A DNA stretch of 64,000 nucleotides. Origin: Pontixanthobacter luteolus (GTDB taxonomy: Bacteria > Pseudomonadota > Alphaproteobacteria > Sphingomonadales > Sphingomonadaceae). Position numbers and translations under genes: made by a program. The notes under the pieces were generated by a model. That model made no database searches and was not told the DNA's origin. It saw only the letters and a list, made by a program, of their open reading frames with translations. The DNA is taken from NCBI RefSeq assembly GCF_009828095.1, contig NZ_WTYP01000001.1, positions 1,550,001 through 1,614,000 on the forward strand, read 5' to 3'. Shown piece after piece: positions 7,991 to 15,939 of the stretch; the stretch's first letter is position 1; every line of letters starts with the position of its first letter.

Positions 7991-9559
7991 ATGAAACGTC
8001 GCCTAACTGCAACCCTGCTGATGGCCAGTCTGGCCGCAGCACCATTGATCGGCATTCCCGTCGGCACTGCGAACGCGCAGTCGGTGACCAAGCCATCGCA
8101 TGACGTCGTCCTGTCGATCGGCCGCGGCGAACTGCTGACCGTACCGGGCAACATGGCGGATGTTTTCATCTCCAACGATTCGGTTGCCGATGTCCAGATC
8201 AAGTCGCAGCGTCAGCTGTACCTGTTCGGTAAGGCCGGCGGCCAGACCACTGTCTACGCCAGCGATGCACGCGGTGACATCATCTGGTCGGCTAACGTCC
8301 GCGTCGGGTCCAACCTCGACAGCGTGGACCAGATGCTGACCCTCGCCATGCCGGAAGCGAAAATCAACGTTTCGACCATGGGTACCAACACGGTTCTTCT
8401 GACCGGGACGGTTGCAGCACCTGAAGATGCCGCTGAAGCTGAACAGCTAGTGCAGGCCTTTGTCGGCGACGGATCGAACGTTATCAGCCGCTTGAAGATG
8501 GCAACCCCGCTGCAGGTCAACCTGCAGGTGCGGTTTGCCGAAGTCAGCCGCTCGCTGGTTCGTGCCATCGGCGCCAATCTGACCACGGGTGATCTCACCG
8601 ATGGTTTCCAGTTCGGCATCGGGAATGGCCGCGCCGCGGTTACACAATACTCGCCTGGCGGACCTCTCGGGGTTAATGTCACCGAAGGTGCAGATGGAAC
8701 TTCTGTTGTCTCGACAACCTCCACCGGCTCGACGATCGCGGCGTTCGGCAAGCTGTTCGGCCTTGACCTGGCGGGAACACTCGACCTTGCGGAACAAAAT
8801 GGCCTCGTGACCACGCTGTCGCAGCCCAACCTGACCGCACTTTCGGGCGAAACTGCCGACTTCCTTGCCGGCGGTGAATTCCCGATCCCGATCAGCCAGG
8901 GCCTCGGCACGACTGCGGTAGAATATCGCAAATTCGGTGTCAGCCTCGCCTACACTCCGACAGTGCTTGCCAATGGCCGGATCTCGATCCGCGTTCGTCC
9001 GGAAGTTTCCGAACTGTCGACGCAGGGGGCCGTGACGCTTAACGGCTTCCAGATCCCGGCGCTGACCATTCGCCGCGCTGAAACAACCGTGGAACTCGGC
9101 TCCGGCCAGAGCTTCATGATTGCCGGCCTGATGAGCAACAACGCGCAGAACACGATCGACAAGGCACCGGGCGTCGGTGACGTTCCGATCCTCGGCAACC
9201 TGTTCCGTTCGCGGTCTTTCCGCCGCGGCGAGACAGAGCTGGTGATCGTGGTGACCCCGTATCTGGTGAACCCGGTTGACGCGAACGACATCAAGCTGCC
9301 GACTGACGGCTTCCGCGCCGCCAACGAGCTCCAGTCGTTTCTCGGTTACCGGGACAATGACGGTGTGAACGGTGGCTTGCGTCCGGTGCCAACTGCACAG
9401 GACAAGGACGCCCCGCCGCCTGCAGTGTCGACCATCGACCCGGCTGCGATCAATCCTAATGGCGGTCCGGTATCCGGTCGCCGCGCAGATGCAGCCGACA
9501 AGAAACGCAAGTCCGAGCGCACCGCCGAAGCGGCTGCACCCGGCTTCAGCCTCAAGTGA
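7991..9559 (+). CDS. cpaC: Tad pilus outer-membrane secretin CpaC (RcpA)
   Basis: Forms the outer-membrane channel through which the Flp pilus passes. From the ATG at 7991 the protein is 522 residues with a classical signal peptide (MKRRLTATLLMASLAAAP ... ANAQ). After it come the periplasmic N-domains (SIGRGELLTVPGNMADVFIS; BON-like LTGTVAAPEDAAEAEQLV) and the secretin core, with VQVRFAEVSR-type sequence and the C-terminal signature VPILGNLFRSRSFRRGETELVIVVTPYLV. ATGs at 7919 and 7955 and a GTG at 7907 lie in the same frame; 7919 has a good AGGTGA upstream, so the start is uncertain, but 7991 gives the best signal peptide. The last ~60 residues are a disordered Pro/Ala tail. Confidence 0.93.
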   Translation: MKRRLTATLLMASLAAAPLIGIPVGTANAQSVTKPSHDVVLSIGRGELLTVPGNMADVFISNDSVADVQIKSQRQLYLFGKAGGQTTVYASDARGDIIWSANVRVGSNLDSVDQMLTLAMPEAKINVSTMGTNTVLLTGTVAAPEDAAEAEQLVQAFVGDGSNVISRLKMATPLQVNLQVRFAEVSRSLVRAIGANLTTGDLTDGFQFGIGNGRAAVTQYSPGGPLGVNVTEGADGTSVVSTTSTGSTIAAFGKLFGLDLAGTLDLAEQNGLVTTLSQPNLTALSGETADFLAGGEFPIPISQGLGTTAVEYRKFGVSLAYTPTVLANGRISIRVRPEVSELSTQGAVTLNGFQIPALTIRRAETTVELGSGQSFMIAGLMSNNAQNTIDKAPGVGDVPILGNLFRSRSFRRGETELVIVVTPYLVNPVDANDIKLPTDGFRAANELQSFLGYRDNDGVNGGLRPVPTAQDKDAPPPAVSTIDPAAINPNGGPVSGRRADAADKKRKSERTAEAAAPGFSLK

Positions 9560-9573
9560 GAAAGGTGAATAAG

Positions 9574-10215
9574 ATGCCTATTGCAATCAATCGCAAACTA
9601 GCAGGCGCGCTTGCCCTTTCGCTTGGGCTCGCCCTGGGTGCTTGCGGCGGCATGCCGACCAATCGCAGCCTGGAAAGCGTTAAGCAGCCGGTTGTGGAAC
9701 GCACCAATTACACATTCGATGTTCGTGCCAATCAGGGCGGTCTGGCAATTTCCGAACAGAAGCGTCTCGCTGACTGGTTCGAAGCCATGGACCTTCGCTA
9801 TGGCGACCGCGTTGCCATCGATGATCCGATGGCCAGCGGCGCAACCCGCGAAGCCATTTCCAAACTGGCAGGTCGCCACGGCATCCTGATCAGCGACGGT
9901 GCGCCGGTCACGGCTGGCTATGTCGATCCGGGCAATGTCCGTGTCGTACTGACCCGCTCCACCGCGTCTGTTCCGGGCTGCCCCGACTGGTCGGCCAAAT
10001 CCGACATGAACTACGCCAACGCGACCAGCCCGGGATATGGCTGCGCCATCAACGGCAATCTGGCCTCCATGGTGGCCAATCCGGAAGATCTGGTCACTGG
10101 CCAGAAGGGGACCGGGCAAACCGTTGTCACGACCTCTTCGAAGGCGATTGGCAGTTATCGTGAACAGGCACCGACCGGTGAAGGCGGGCTGAAAGAAAAT
10201 GGAACCGGAGGCTAA
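9574..10215 (+). CDS. cpaD: Pilus assembly lipoprotein CpaD
   Basis: Outer-membrane lipoprotein partner of the CpaC secretin in Tad/Cpa systems. The ~213-residue protein starts at the ATG at 9574, behind an AAGGTGA site, with the lipoprotein signal ALALSLGLALGACGG; Cys27 or so is the lipidation site. The family features are the segment FDVRANQGGLAISEQKRLADWFEAMDLRYGDRV split around residue 60 and the conserved Cys-containing end (CPDWSAKSDMNYANATSPGYGCA), which is diagnostic for CpaD. It is followed by three bases and then cpaE, supporting co-translation. Confidence 0.9.
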   Translation: MPIAINRKLAGALALSLGLALGACGGMPTNRSLESVKQPVVERTNYTFDVRANQGGLAISEQKRLADWFEAMDLRYGDRVAIDDPMASGATREAISKLAGRHGILISDGAPVTAGYVDPGNVRVVLTRSTASVPGCPDWSAKSDMNYANATSPGYGCAINGNLASMVANPEDLVTGQKGTGQTVVTTSSKAIGSYREQAPTGEGGLKENGTGG

Positions 10216-10218
10216 GTC

Positions 10219-11499
10219 ATGAACGCTCCTTGGAAACCAAATGCTGCGGGTAGCCGTGACCCCTTCGCCGCCTTCATCTGCGACGATGCCGCGCTGGACG
10301 TCCTGCGTCCGGTAGTGATCGAACTCGGCTGGCAGCCGGAAAAATGTGCCAAGGGCGGACTGCGCAATGCAGTGCAATCGCTCTCGGTCGCGGCCAGCCC
10401 TAACATCCTGATGGTCGACCTGTCGGAAAGCGGCGATCCGCTGAACGATATCAACGCCCTCGCCGAGGTTTGCGAACCCGGTACGGTCGTGATCGCTATC
10501 GGCCAAGTGAACGATGTTCGCCTGTACCGCGATCTGCTGGCCAGCGGCATTCACGATTATCTGCTGAAACCGCTTTCCGCCGGGCAGCTGCGCGACTCGC
10601 TGAACAACGCTCAGGCAGTGTTCTCCGCTCCGCGTGCAAGCGATCCGGAAGCTGCGAAGCGCCACGTATCCACGGCTGTTGTCGGGACCCGCGGCGGTGT
10701 CGGTGCTTCCATGCTGGCGACCTCGCTCTCGTGGCTCTTCAGTGAAGATCACAAGCTGCCGACGGCACTGCTCGATCTCGACGTGCACTTCGGGACCGGC
10801 GCTTTGGCGCTGGATCTGGAACCTGGACGCGGCCTGACCGACGCGATCGATAACCCCAGCCGCATCGACGGCCTGTTCATCGAACGCGCCATGATCCGTG
10901 CCAACGATCACCTCGCCATCCTGTCGGCAGAGGCGCCGATCAATTCACCTCTGATGACCGATGGTTCGGCCTTCATCCAACTGGAAGAAGAGTTCCGTCA
11001 GGCATTCGAGATGACCATGATCGATCTGCCGCGCAACATGCTGATCAATTTCCCGCATTTGCTGGCCGACGTGAACGTTGTGGTGCTGGCGGCGGAAATG
11101 ACCCTGGCATCCGCGCGTGACACGATCCGGATCCTCAGCTGGCTGAAAACCAACGCGGCGCATGCAACTCCGCTGATCGTCGCCAACAAGGTACAGACTG
11201 GCGCGGCTGAAATCAGCAAGGCTGACTTCGAAGCGTCGATCGAACGCAAGATCGATTTTACCATCCCTTACGACCAGAAAGCCTCCGCGAACGCAGCCAA
11301 GCTTGGCCAGACGTTCATCGAAGCCAATCGGTCGAGCAAGGCGACGGCCGCGATCAAGCAGCTGGGTGACCGCATCCTGGGTGCAAGCGAGGAAGAAATG
11401 GAAGGCGACGAGCCGGCCAAAAAATCCCTGCTCGGCAGCTTCGATCTGAAGTCGCTGCTCGCCAAAAAAGAAAAGAAGTCTTCGGTTCCGGCCGAATAA
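10219..11499 (+). CDS. cpaE: Pilus assembly protein CpaE (TadZ-like)
   Basis: Localises the Tad pilus machine, in Caulobacter to the cell pole. The 426-residue protein has an N-terminal receiver-like domain (IVIAIGQVNDVRLYRDLLASGIHDYLLKPLSAGQLRDSL split over residues ~90-130) and a C-terminal MinD/ParA-type domain. The P-loop is GTRGGVGASMLA: the usual signature lysines of ParA are missing, as is common in CpaE/TadZ proteins. The C-terminal 40 residues are charged and lysine-rich. In most Tad loci the next gene is cpaF/tadA, which drives polymerisation; here it is absent and tadB comes next after an 80-base gap with a hairpin. Confidence 0.92.
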   Translation: MNAPWKPNAAGSRDPFAAFICDDAALDVLRPVVIELGWQPEKCAKGGLRNAVQSLSVAASPNILMVDLSESGDPLNDINALAEVCEPGTVVIAIGQVNDVRLYRDLLASGIHDYLLKPLSAGQLRDSLNNAQAVFSAPRASDPEAAKRHVSTAVVGTRGGVGASMLATSLSWLFSEDHKLPTALLDLDVHFGTGALALDLEPGRGLTDAIDNPSRIDGLFIERAMIRANDHLAILSAEAPINSPLMTDGSAFIQLEEEFRQAFEMTMIDLPRNMLINFPHLLADVNVVVLAAEMTLASARDTIRILSWLKTNAAHATPLIVANKVQTGAAEISKADFEASIERKIDFTIPYDQKASANAAKLGQTFIEANRSSKATAAIKQLGDRILGASEEEMEGDEPAKKSLLGSFDLKSLLAKKEKKSSVPAE

Positions 11500-11510
11500 T
11501 TCACTCCGCC

Positions 11511-11534
11511 GGCCACGCTCGCAAGGGCGTGGCC
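11511..11534 (+). other. Intercistronic hairpin between cpaE and tadB
   Basis: GGCCACGC (11511-11518) and GCGTGGCC (11527-11534) form a perfect 8-bp stem with an 8-base loop. No T tract follows, so it is not a typical intrinsic terminator; it may attenuate transcription or protect the mRNA end. It occupies the position where cpaF would normally be. Confidence 0.5.
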
Positions 11535-11579
11535 GAACCAACCAATTTTGCGAAGATTTAGGAAAGGCAGGTCAAGAGC

Positions 11580-12551
11580 ATGGGCATACTTCAGCTCCTG
11601 CTGGTAGGCGCCGGGATCATGGGACTGCTGGTTATCGGCTATATCCTGATCGCAGGTCCATCTGCCGCAAAGGAAAGCCAGCGCCGCTTGCAGGCGCTCC
11701 GCTATCGCCACTCTGAAAGCACGGACGCCAAGGTGGAGTCCCAGCTCAAGAAGGCTATCGCGGCGCGCAAGCCGAAACTGCACAAAATCGCAGGTTCGAC
11801 ATCGCGGGTCGATGCTCTCGCCATCCGGCTCGACCGGACAGGCAAGAACTGGTCCCTTTCCCAATATGTCTACGCATCGGTTGGACTTGCGCTGGCCATC
11901 GCGCTCATCATTTATCTTCGCTCGGGTGCGGCTCTGCTGTCGCTCGGCGTCGGTATCTTTGTGGGCGCAGGACTGCCGCATATGGTCGTCAATTTCTTCA
12001 TCAAGAAACGTACCGGCAACTTCAACGCGAAGTTTCCCGATGCGATCGAACTGCTTGTCCGCGGCTTGCGTTCAGGTCTGCCTGTGACGGAAACGCTAGC
12101 AGTTGTGGCTCAGGAACTTCCCGGCCCGGTTGGCGAGGAATTCAAGGGCATTGTCGAGCGTATCAAGATCGGCCGGTCGATGGAGGAATCCCTCCAGGAA
12201 ACGGCGGACCGCCTTGGCATTCCGGAATTCAACTTCTTCTGCATCACCCTCGCCATTCAGCGCGAGACGGGTGGTAACCTGGCGGAAACATTGTCGAACC
12301 TTTCCGACGTGCTCCGCAAGCGTTCACAGATGAAGCTGAAGATTCGCGCGATGAGCTCGGAATCGAAAGCATCGGCGTACATCGTTGGTGCCCTGCCCTT
12401 CATCGTGTTCGGCATGATCTGGTGGATCAACCCCAGCTATATCGGCGGCTTCTTTGAAGACGACCGGCTGATCGTGACCGGTCTTGGCGGACTGGTTTGG
12501 ATGTCGATCGGCGGCTTCATCATGGCCAAAATGGTCAGCTTCGAGATCTAA
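11580..12551 (+). CDS. tadB: Tad pilus inner-membrane platform protein TadB
   Basis: One of the two GspF-type inner-membrane platform proteins of the Flp pilus. The 323-residue protein has an N-terminal membrane helix (LLLVGAGIMGLLVIGYILIAG), a central helix pair (YVYASVGLALAIALIIYL ... VGIFVGAGLPHMVVNFF), the T2SSF domain with the family stretch FPDAIELLVRGLRSGLPVTETL, and two C-terminal helices. A second family stretch is FCITLAIQRETGGNLAETL. The ATG at 11580 follows an AGGAAAGGCAGG block. TadC follows after 17 bases. The partner ATPase CpaF, which this protein would have to contact, is not encoded in the window. Confidence 0.92.
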   Translation: MGILQLLLVGAGIMGLLVIGYILIAGPSAAKESQRRLQALRYRHSESTDAKVESQLKKAIAARKPKLHKIAGSTSRVDALAIRLDRTGKNWSLSQYVYASVGLALAIALIIYLRSGAALLSLGVGIFVGAGLPHMVVNFFIKKRTGNFNAKFPDAIELLVRGLRSGLPVTETLAVVAQELPGPVGEEFKGIVERIKIGRSMEESLQETADRLGIPEFNFFCITLAIQRETGGNLAETLSNLSDVLRKRSQMKLKIRAMSSESKASAYIVGALPFIVFGMIWWINPSYIGGFFEDDRLIVTGLGGLVWMSIGGFIMAKMVSFEI

Positions 12552-12568
12552 GGCGAGGACGGAACAAA

Positions 12569-13576
12569 ATGTTGAACCAAGGTTCAGGCCCAACCCTTCT
12601 CGGCTTCGATGTCATCCTCGTCGGGACCATCCTGGTCGGTGTTGCCGCATTCGCGGTGATCCTCGCGGTCTATGCGGCTGTCACCGTGAAGGACCCGATG
12701 GCCAAGCGCGTAAAAGCGCTGAATGCACGCCGTGACGAGCTGAAATCGGGTATCATTACCGGCAGCGCAAAGAAACGCGCCAGCCTGGTACGCAAGACCG
12801 AAAAAACCGAGAAGATGAAAGACACTCTGCAGGGGATGAAAGTCCTCCAGCAGAGCCAGATCGAAATCATCCAGCAAAAACTGGCGCATGCCGGTATCCG
12901 TAACAAGGAACTGGCGGTTCTGGTGATCGGTGCACGGCTTGCCCTGCCGATCGTGCTGGGCGGTATCGGCTTCCTGATGATCTACGTGATCGACTATTTC
13001 CCTGATTGGGGCGATTTCAAACGGCTTGGCGCCTTCGCGTTCCTCCTGTTCATCGGCTACAAGGGGCCTGAGATTTACCTCAAGAACATCGCTGGCAAGC
13101 GTACCGGCGAAATCCGCAAGGGTTTGCCCGACGCGCTCGATTTGCTGGTTATCTGCGCCGAAGCGGGTCTTACCGTCGATGCTGCATTTAACCGTGTGGC
13201 GAAGGAACTTGGCCGCGCATATCCTGAACTGGGTGACGAATTTGCTCTGACGGCAATCGAGCTGTCGTTCCTGACCGAACGCAAGATGGCCTTCGCCAAC
13301 CTTGCATACCGTGTCGATCTGGAATCGGTGCAAGGGGTGGTCACGACCATGGTTCAGACTGAACGCTACGGTACTCCGCTTGCATCGGCGCTGCGCGTCC
13401 TGTCAGCTGAATTCCGTAACGAACGCATGATGCGCGCCGAAGAGAAGGCAGCCCGTCTGCCAGCAATCATGACCGTTCCGCTGATCCTGTTTATTCTGCC
13501 GGTGCTGTTCATTGTTATTCTTGGCCCGGCGGCCTGTTCGATCAGCGACGCGTTCGCTGCCAAACCGGGGCGCTAG
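12569..13576 (+). CDS. tadC: Tad pilus inner-membrane platform protein TadC
   Basis: Second GspF-type platform protein, 335 residues. It has an N-terminal helix (VILVGTILVGVAAFAVILAVYAAV), a charged segment rich in Lys and Glu, a helix pair around residues 130-170, then the T2SSF domain with GLPDALDLLVICAEAGLTVDAAF and MVQTERYGTPLASALRVLS, and a C-terminal helix (PLILFILPVLFIVILGPA). The ATG at 12569 is chosen because it follows a GGACGGAACAAA stretch just after the tadB stop; an in-frame upstream start would lie inside tadB. It ends the Cpa operon; a strong hairpin follows. The tetratricopeptide gene tadD that often comes next is absent. Confidence 0.92.
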   Translation: MLNQGSGPTLLGFDVILVGTILVGVAAFAVILAVYAAVTVKDPMAKRVKALNARRDELKSGIITGSAKKRASLVRKTEKTEKMKDTLQGMKVLQQSQIEIIQQKLAHAGIRNKELAVLVIGARLALPIVLGGIGFLMIYVIDYFPDWGDFKRLGAFAFLLFIGYKGPEIYLKNIAGKRTGEIRKGLPDALDLLVICAEAGLTVDAAFNRVAKELGRAYPELGDEFALTAIELSFLTERKMAFANLAYRVDLESVQGVVTTMVQTERYGTPLASALRVLSAEFRNERMMRAEEKAARLPAIMTVPLILFILPVLFIVILGPAACSISDAFAAKPGR

Positions 13577-13605
13577 GGCGCCGCGTAACGGACAGCAAAA
13601 CAAAG

Positions 13606-13642
13606 GCGGCCCCGAAGCGATCATGCTTCGGGGCCGCTCTTG
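13606..13642. terminator. Strong bidirectional terminator between tadC and marR
   Basis: A perfect 13-bp stem GCGGCCCCGAAGC (13606-13618) pairs with GCTTCGGGGCCGC (13625-13637) around a 6-base loop. TCTTGTTT follows on the plus strand and CTTTGTTTTG on the minus strand, so it can end both convergent transcripts. Confidence 0.88.
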
Positions 13643-13689
13643 TTTGATGACGCGCTGTACAGACAGGCCGGGGAAATCCGGCTGCCAGT

Positions 13690-14127
13690 CTAGCTTGCCT
13701 TTTGACGTATTCGGTCAAGCAGGCTGCGAAACAGTTCCTGTTCGTCCTGCGCAATCGAGGCGAGCAACCCGGCTTCTATCTCGCGCGCCATCGGCACGAT
13801 TTTCGCATGCATATCGCGGCCGCTATCGGTCAGTTCCAGATGGTGCGAGCGCCCGTCCTTCTTGTTCGGCACGCGAACGGCCAGCTTGCGTTCTTCCAGC
13901 ACCTTGCACGCGCGGTTTACCGCAACCTTGTCCATCAAGGTCTTGGCAGTCAGTTCGCGCTGCGTAAGCGCGCCTGCATCCCCGAGCATCGCCATCACGC
14001 GCCATTCGGTCACCTTGAGGCCGAATGCGTCGTTGTACGCCCGTGCGATGCGGTTGCTCACGGCATTCGATGCCACGGACAGCTGGTAAGGCAGGAACTC
14101 GTTTAGCCGGAACTGATTATCGCTCAT
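13690..14127 (-). CDS. MarR-family transcriptional regulator
   Basis: A 145-residue winged-helix regulator. The recognition region is visible as DAGALTQRELTAKTLMDKVAVNRACKVLE split over residues ~50-80, followed by the wing (RVPNKKDGRSHHLELTDSGRD), in which KDGR is the usual wing turn of MarR proteins. The C-terminal helix forms the dimer interface. It lies just upstream (same strand) of a crotonase gene, near an SDR and a thiolase, so a role in controlling acyl-CoA or aromatic-acid metabolism is a reasonable inference; the ligand is unknown. No clear operator palindrome was found in the 40-base gap to the crotonase gene. Confidence 0.88.
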   Translation of the reverse strand: MSDNQFRLNEFLPYQLSVASNAVSNRIARAYNDAFGLKVTEWRVMAMLGDAGALTQRELTAKTLMDKVAVNRACKVLEERKLAVRVPNKKDGRSHHLELTDSGRDMHAKIVPMAREIEAGLLASIAQDEQELFRSLLDRIRQKAS

Positions 14128-14167
14128 GAACTGGTTTCTAATGCAACCGCTTCACTTGGCAAGCGCC

Positions 14168-15040
14168 CTATTCGTATCCCGGCTCTTCCCACCATGGATA
14201 GAATTCCGGCATATCCTGCGTAACCTTGCCCGGAAATTCTGCCGGACGCTTCTCCAGAAAACTCTGCACGCCTTCCAGCGCATCCTTGCCGCGCGACAGT
14301 TTGTAGATCGACCGGCTATCGACCCGGTGAGCTTTCATCGGGTGGTCTTCCGACGGTAAACGCCACAACATCGCGCGGGTCATCGCGACCGACACTGCCG
14401 AGGTGTTCTCCGCGATTTCGAGCGCCAGTCCGCGGGCGACATCCATCAGTTCGCCTTGCGCATGGATGGACCGGACCAGACCGCCATCCTTGGCCTCCTG
14501 CGCATCGAAAATCCGGCCGGTCATGCACCATTCGAGTGCTTGCTGCGGTCCGACCAGCCGCGGCAGGAACCAGCTGGAGCACGCCTCGGGCACAATGCCG
14601 CGGCGGGCGAAAACAAATCCATACCGCGCATTGTCCGACGCCAGGCGGATATCCATCGGCAATTGCATCGTCGCGCCCACGCCCACGGCAACCCCGTTGC
14701 AGGCCGAAATCAGCGGCTTTGTCGACTGGAACATGCGCAAGGTTATCCGCCCACCGCCATCGCGAACGATCTCATCCGACAGATCCGATACTTCGGTTTC
14801 GCTTGAAAACGGGCGAGCACCGTCATCCGGTGTAAGATCGGCACCGGCACAGAATGCGCGGTCGCCGGCACCGGTAAAGATCACGGCACGAATGTTGTCA
14901 TCTGCATCGGTATCGTCGAGCGCGTGGATCATTTCATCCATCATGATCCGCGTATAGGCGTTCATTTTCTCCGGACGGTTCAATGTGATCGTTGCAACCG
15001 GCCCGTCTTTATCCAGCAATATCTGGCTATAGTCGCTCAT
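14168..15040 (-). CDS. Enoyl-CoA hydratase/isomerase (crotonase) family protein
   Basis: A 290-residue crotonase-fold enzyme acting on CoA thioesters in the cytoplasm. The start ATG at 15038-15040 follows a GAGAGAG purine run and gives the canonical first strand ILLDKDGPVATITLNRPEKMNAY. The first oxyanion-hole segment is GDRAFCAGADL and the second is CNGVAVGVGATMQLPMDIRLA. The catalytic glutamates of classical hydratases are less clear: around the second site the sequence reads ARRGIVPEACSSWFLPRLVG, where one Glu is retained. Exact reaction (hydratase, isomerase or other) cannot be fixed. A terminator separates it from the upstream SDR gene, so it probably has its own promoter. Confidence 0.87.
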   Translation of the reverse strand: MSDYSQILLDKDGPVATITLNRPEKMNAYTRIMMDEMIHALDDTDADDNIRAVIFTGAGDRAFCAGADLTPDDGARPFSSETEVSDLSDEIVRDGGGRITLRMFQSTKPLISACNGVAVGVGATMQLPMDIRLASDNARYGFVFARRGIVPEACSSWFLPRLVGPQQALEWCMTGRIFDAQEAKDGGLVRSIHAQGELMDVARGLALEIAENTSAVSVAMTRAMLWRLPSEDHPMKAHRVDSRSIYKLSRGKDALEGVQSFLEKRPAEFPGKVTQDMPEFYPWWEEPGYE

Positions 15041-15071
15041 CTCTCTCTCCAATCCTTCATGCAGATACAAA

Positions 15072-15099
15072 AAGGGCCCCGCTTTCGCGGAGCCCCTTG
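15072..15099 (-). terminator. Terminator downstream of the SDR gene
   Basis: On the minus strand a GC-rich stem with one mismatch/bulge (AAGGGGCTCCGC against GCGGGGCCCTT, loop GAAA) is followed by TTTTTG. It lies between the SDR gene and the crotonase gene, splitting this strand into two transcripts. Confidence 0.75.
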
Positions 15100-15109
15100 A
15101 ATTCCGGCC

Positions 15110-15895
15110 TTAGCGCGGTGCCATCCGGATGGCACCGTCGAGGCGGACATCCTCGCCGTTGAAATAGCCGTTCTCGATCATTGTCATTGCGAGATGCGCA
15201 TATTCTTCCGCATTGCCAAGGCGCTTGGGGAAAGGAACCGAAGCTGCCAGCGCTTCCTTCACCTGCGGCGGGGCTGCGTTCATCAGCGGGGTGTTGAAGA
15301 TGCCCGGCAGGATCGTGTTGACCCGGATGCCTTCGCTCATCAGGTCGCGTGCGATCGGCAATGTCATGCCGATTACGCCGCCCTTCGACGCGGAATAGGC
15401 AGCCTGACCGATCTGGCCATCTTCGCCCGCAACCGAGGCAGTGTTCACGATCGCACCGCGATCACCGTCTTCGCTCAGCGGATCAAGCGTCATCATTCCC
15501 GCAGCCGACTTGGCGATACAGCGGAAGGTGCCGACCAGGTTGATCTGGATGATCCAGTTGAACGCGTCGAGTGGGAAGTGGGAAATCTCGCCCGTGTTGC
15601 GGTCACGCTTTGCAGTCTTGATCGCATTGCCGGTGCCGGCGCAGTTGACCAGGATACGCTCCTGACCGTGGGCGGCGCGGGCTTTCTCGAAACCGGCATC
15701 AACGGATGCTTCGTCGGTCACGTTCACTTCACAGAAGATGCCGCCGATATCAGCAGCCACGGCTTTGCCCTTTTCTTCCTGAAGGTCGAAAATCGCGACC
15801 TTTGCGCCCTTTGCGGCCAGCGCGCGTGCAGTGGCTTCACCAAGGCCCGATGCGCCGCCGGTAACGACTGCTGGGGTGTTTGCGCCTACTTCCAT
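15110..15895 (-). CDS. Short-chain dehydrogenase, 3-hydroxyacyl-CoA dehydrogenase type
   Basis: A 261-residue NAD(P)-dependent SDR. The cofactor loop is VVTGGASGLGEATARAL near the N-terminus, with an acidic residue after the second strand (VAIFDLQEEKG) that favours NAD over NADP. The catalytic site is visible as the Ser in NTASVAGEDG and YSASKGGVIGMTLPIARDL with Tyr and Lys of the YxxxK motif. The late segment GNAEEYAHLAMTMIENGYFNGEDVRLDGAIRMAP is typical of the type II 3-hydroxyacyl-CoA dehydrogenase branch. It follows the thiolase gene after 44 bases, consistent with a beta-oxidation unit that makes 3-ketoacyl-CoA and then cleaves it. Confidence 0.9.
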   Translation of the reverse strand: MEVGANTPAVVTGGASGLGEATARALAAKGAKVAIFDLQEEKGKAVAADIGGIFCEVNVTDEASVDAGFEKARAAHGQERILVNCAGTGNAIKTAKRDRNTGEISHFPLDAFNWIIQINLVGTFRCIAKSAAGMMTLDPLSEDGDRGAIVNTASVAGEDGQIGQAAYSASKGGVIGMTLPIARDLMSEGIRVNTILPGIFNTPLMNAAPPQVKEALAASVPFPKRLGNAEEYAHLAMTMIENGYFNGEDVRLDGAIRMAPR

Positions 15896-15939
15896 GGGAT
15901 ATTCCTCTTTTAATTCAGATAATTGATAGGGGTTGTGAG

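Noticed and set aside
9598-10911. 437-codon minus-strand frame opposite cpaD/cpaE
   Set aside because: Covers two well-supported genes on the other strand and lacks recognisable motifs.
14128-14167. Possible MarR operator between marR and the crotonase gene
   Set aside because: No convincing inverted repeat is present in the 40 bases.
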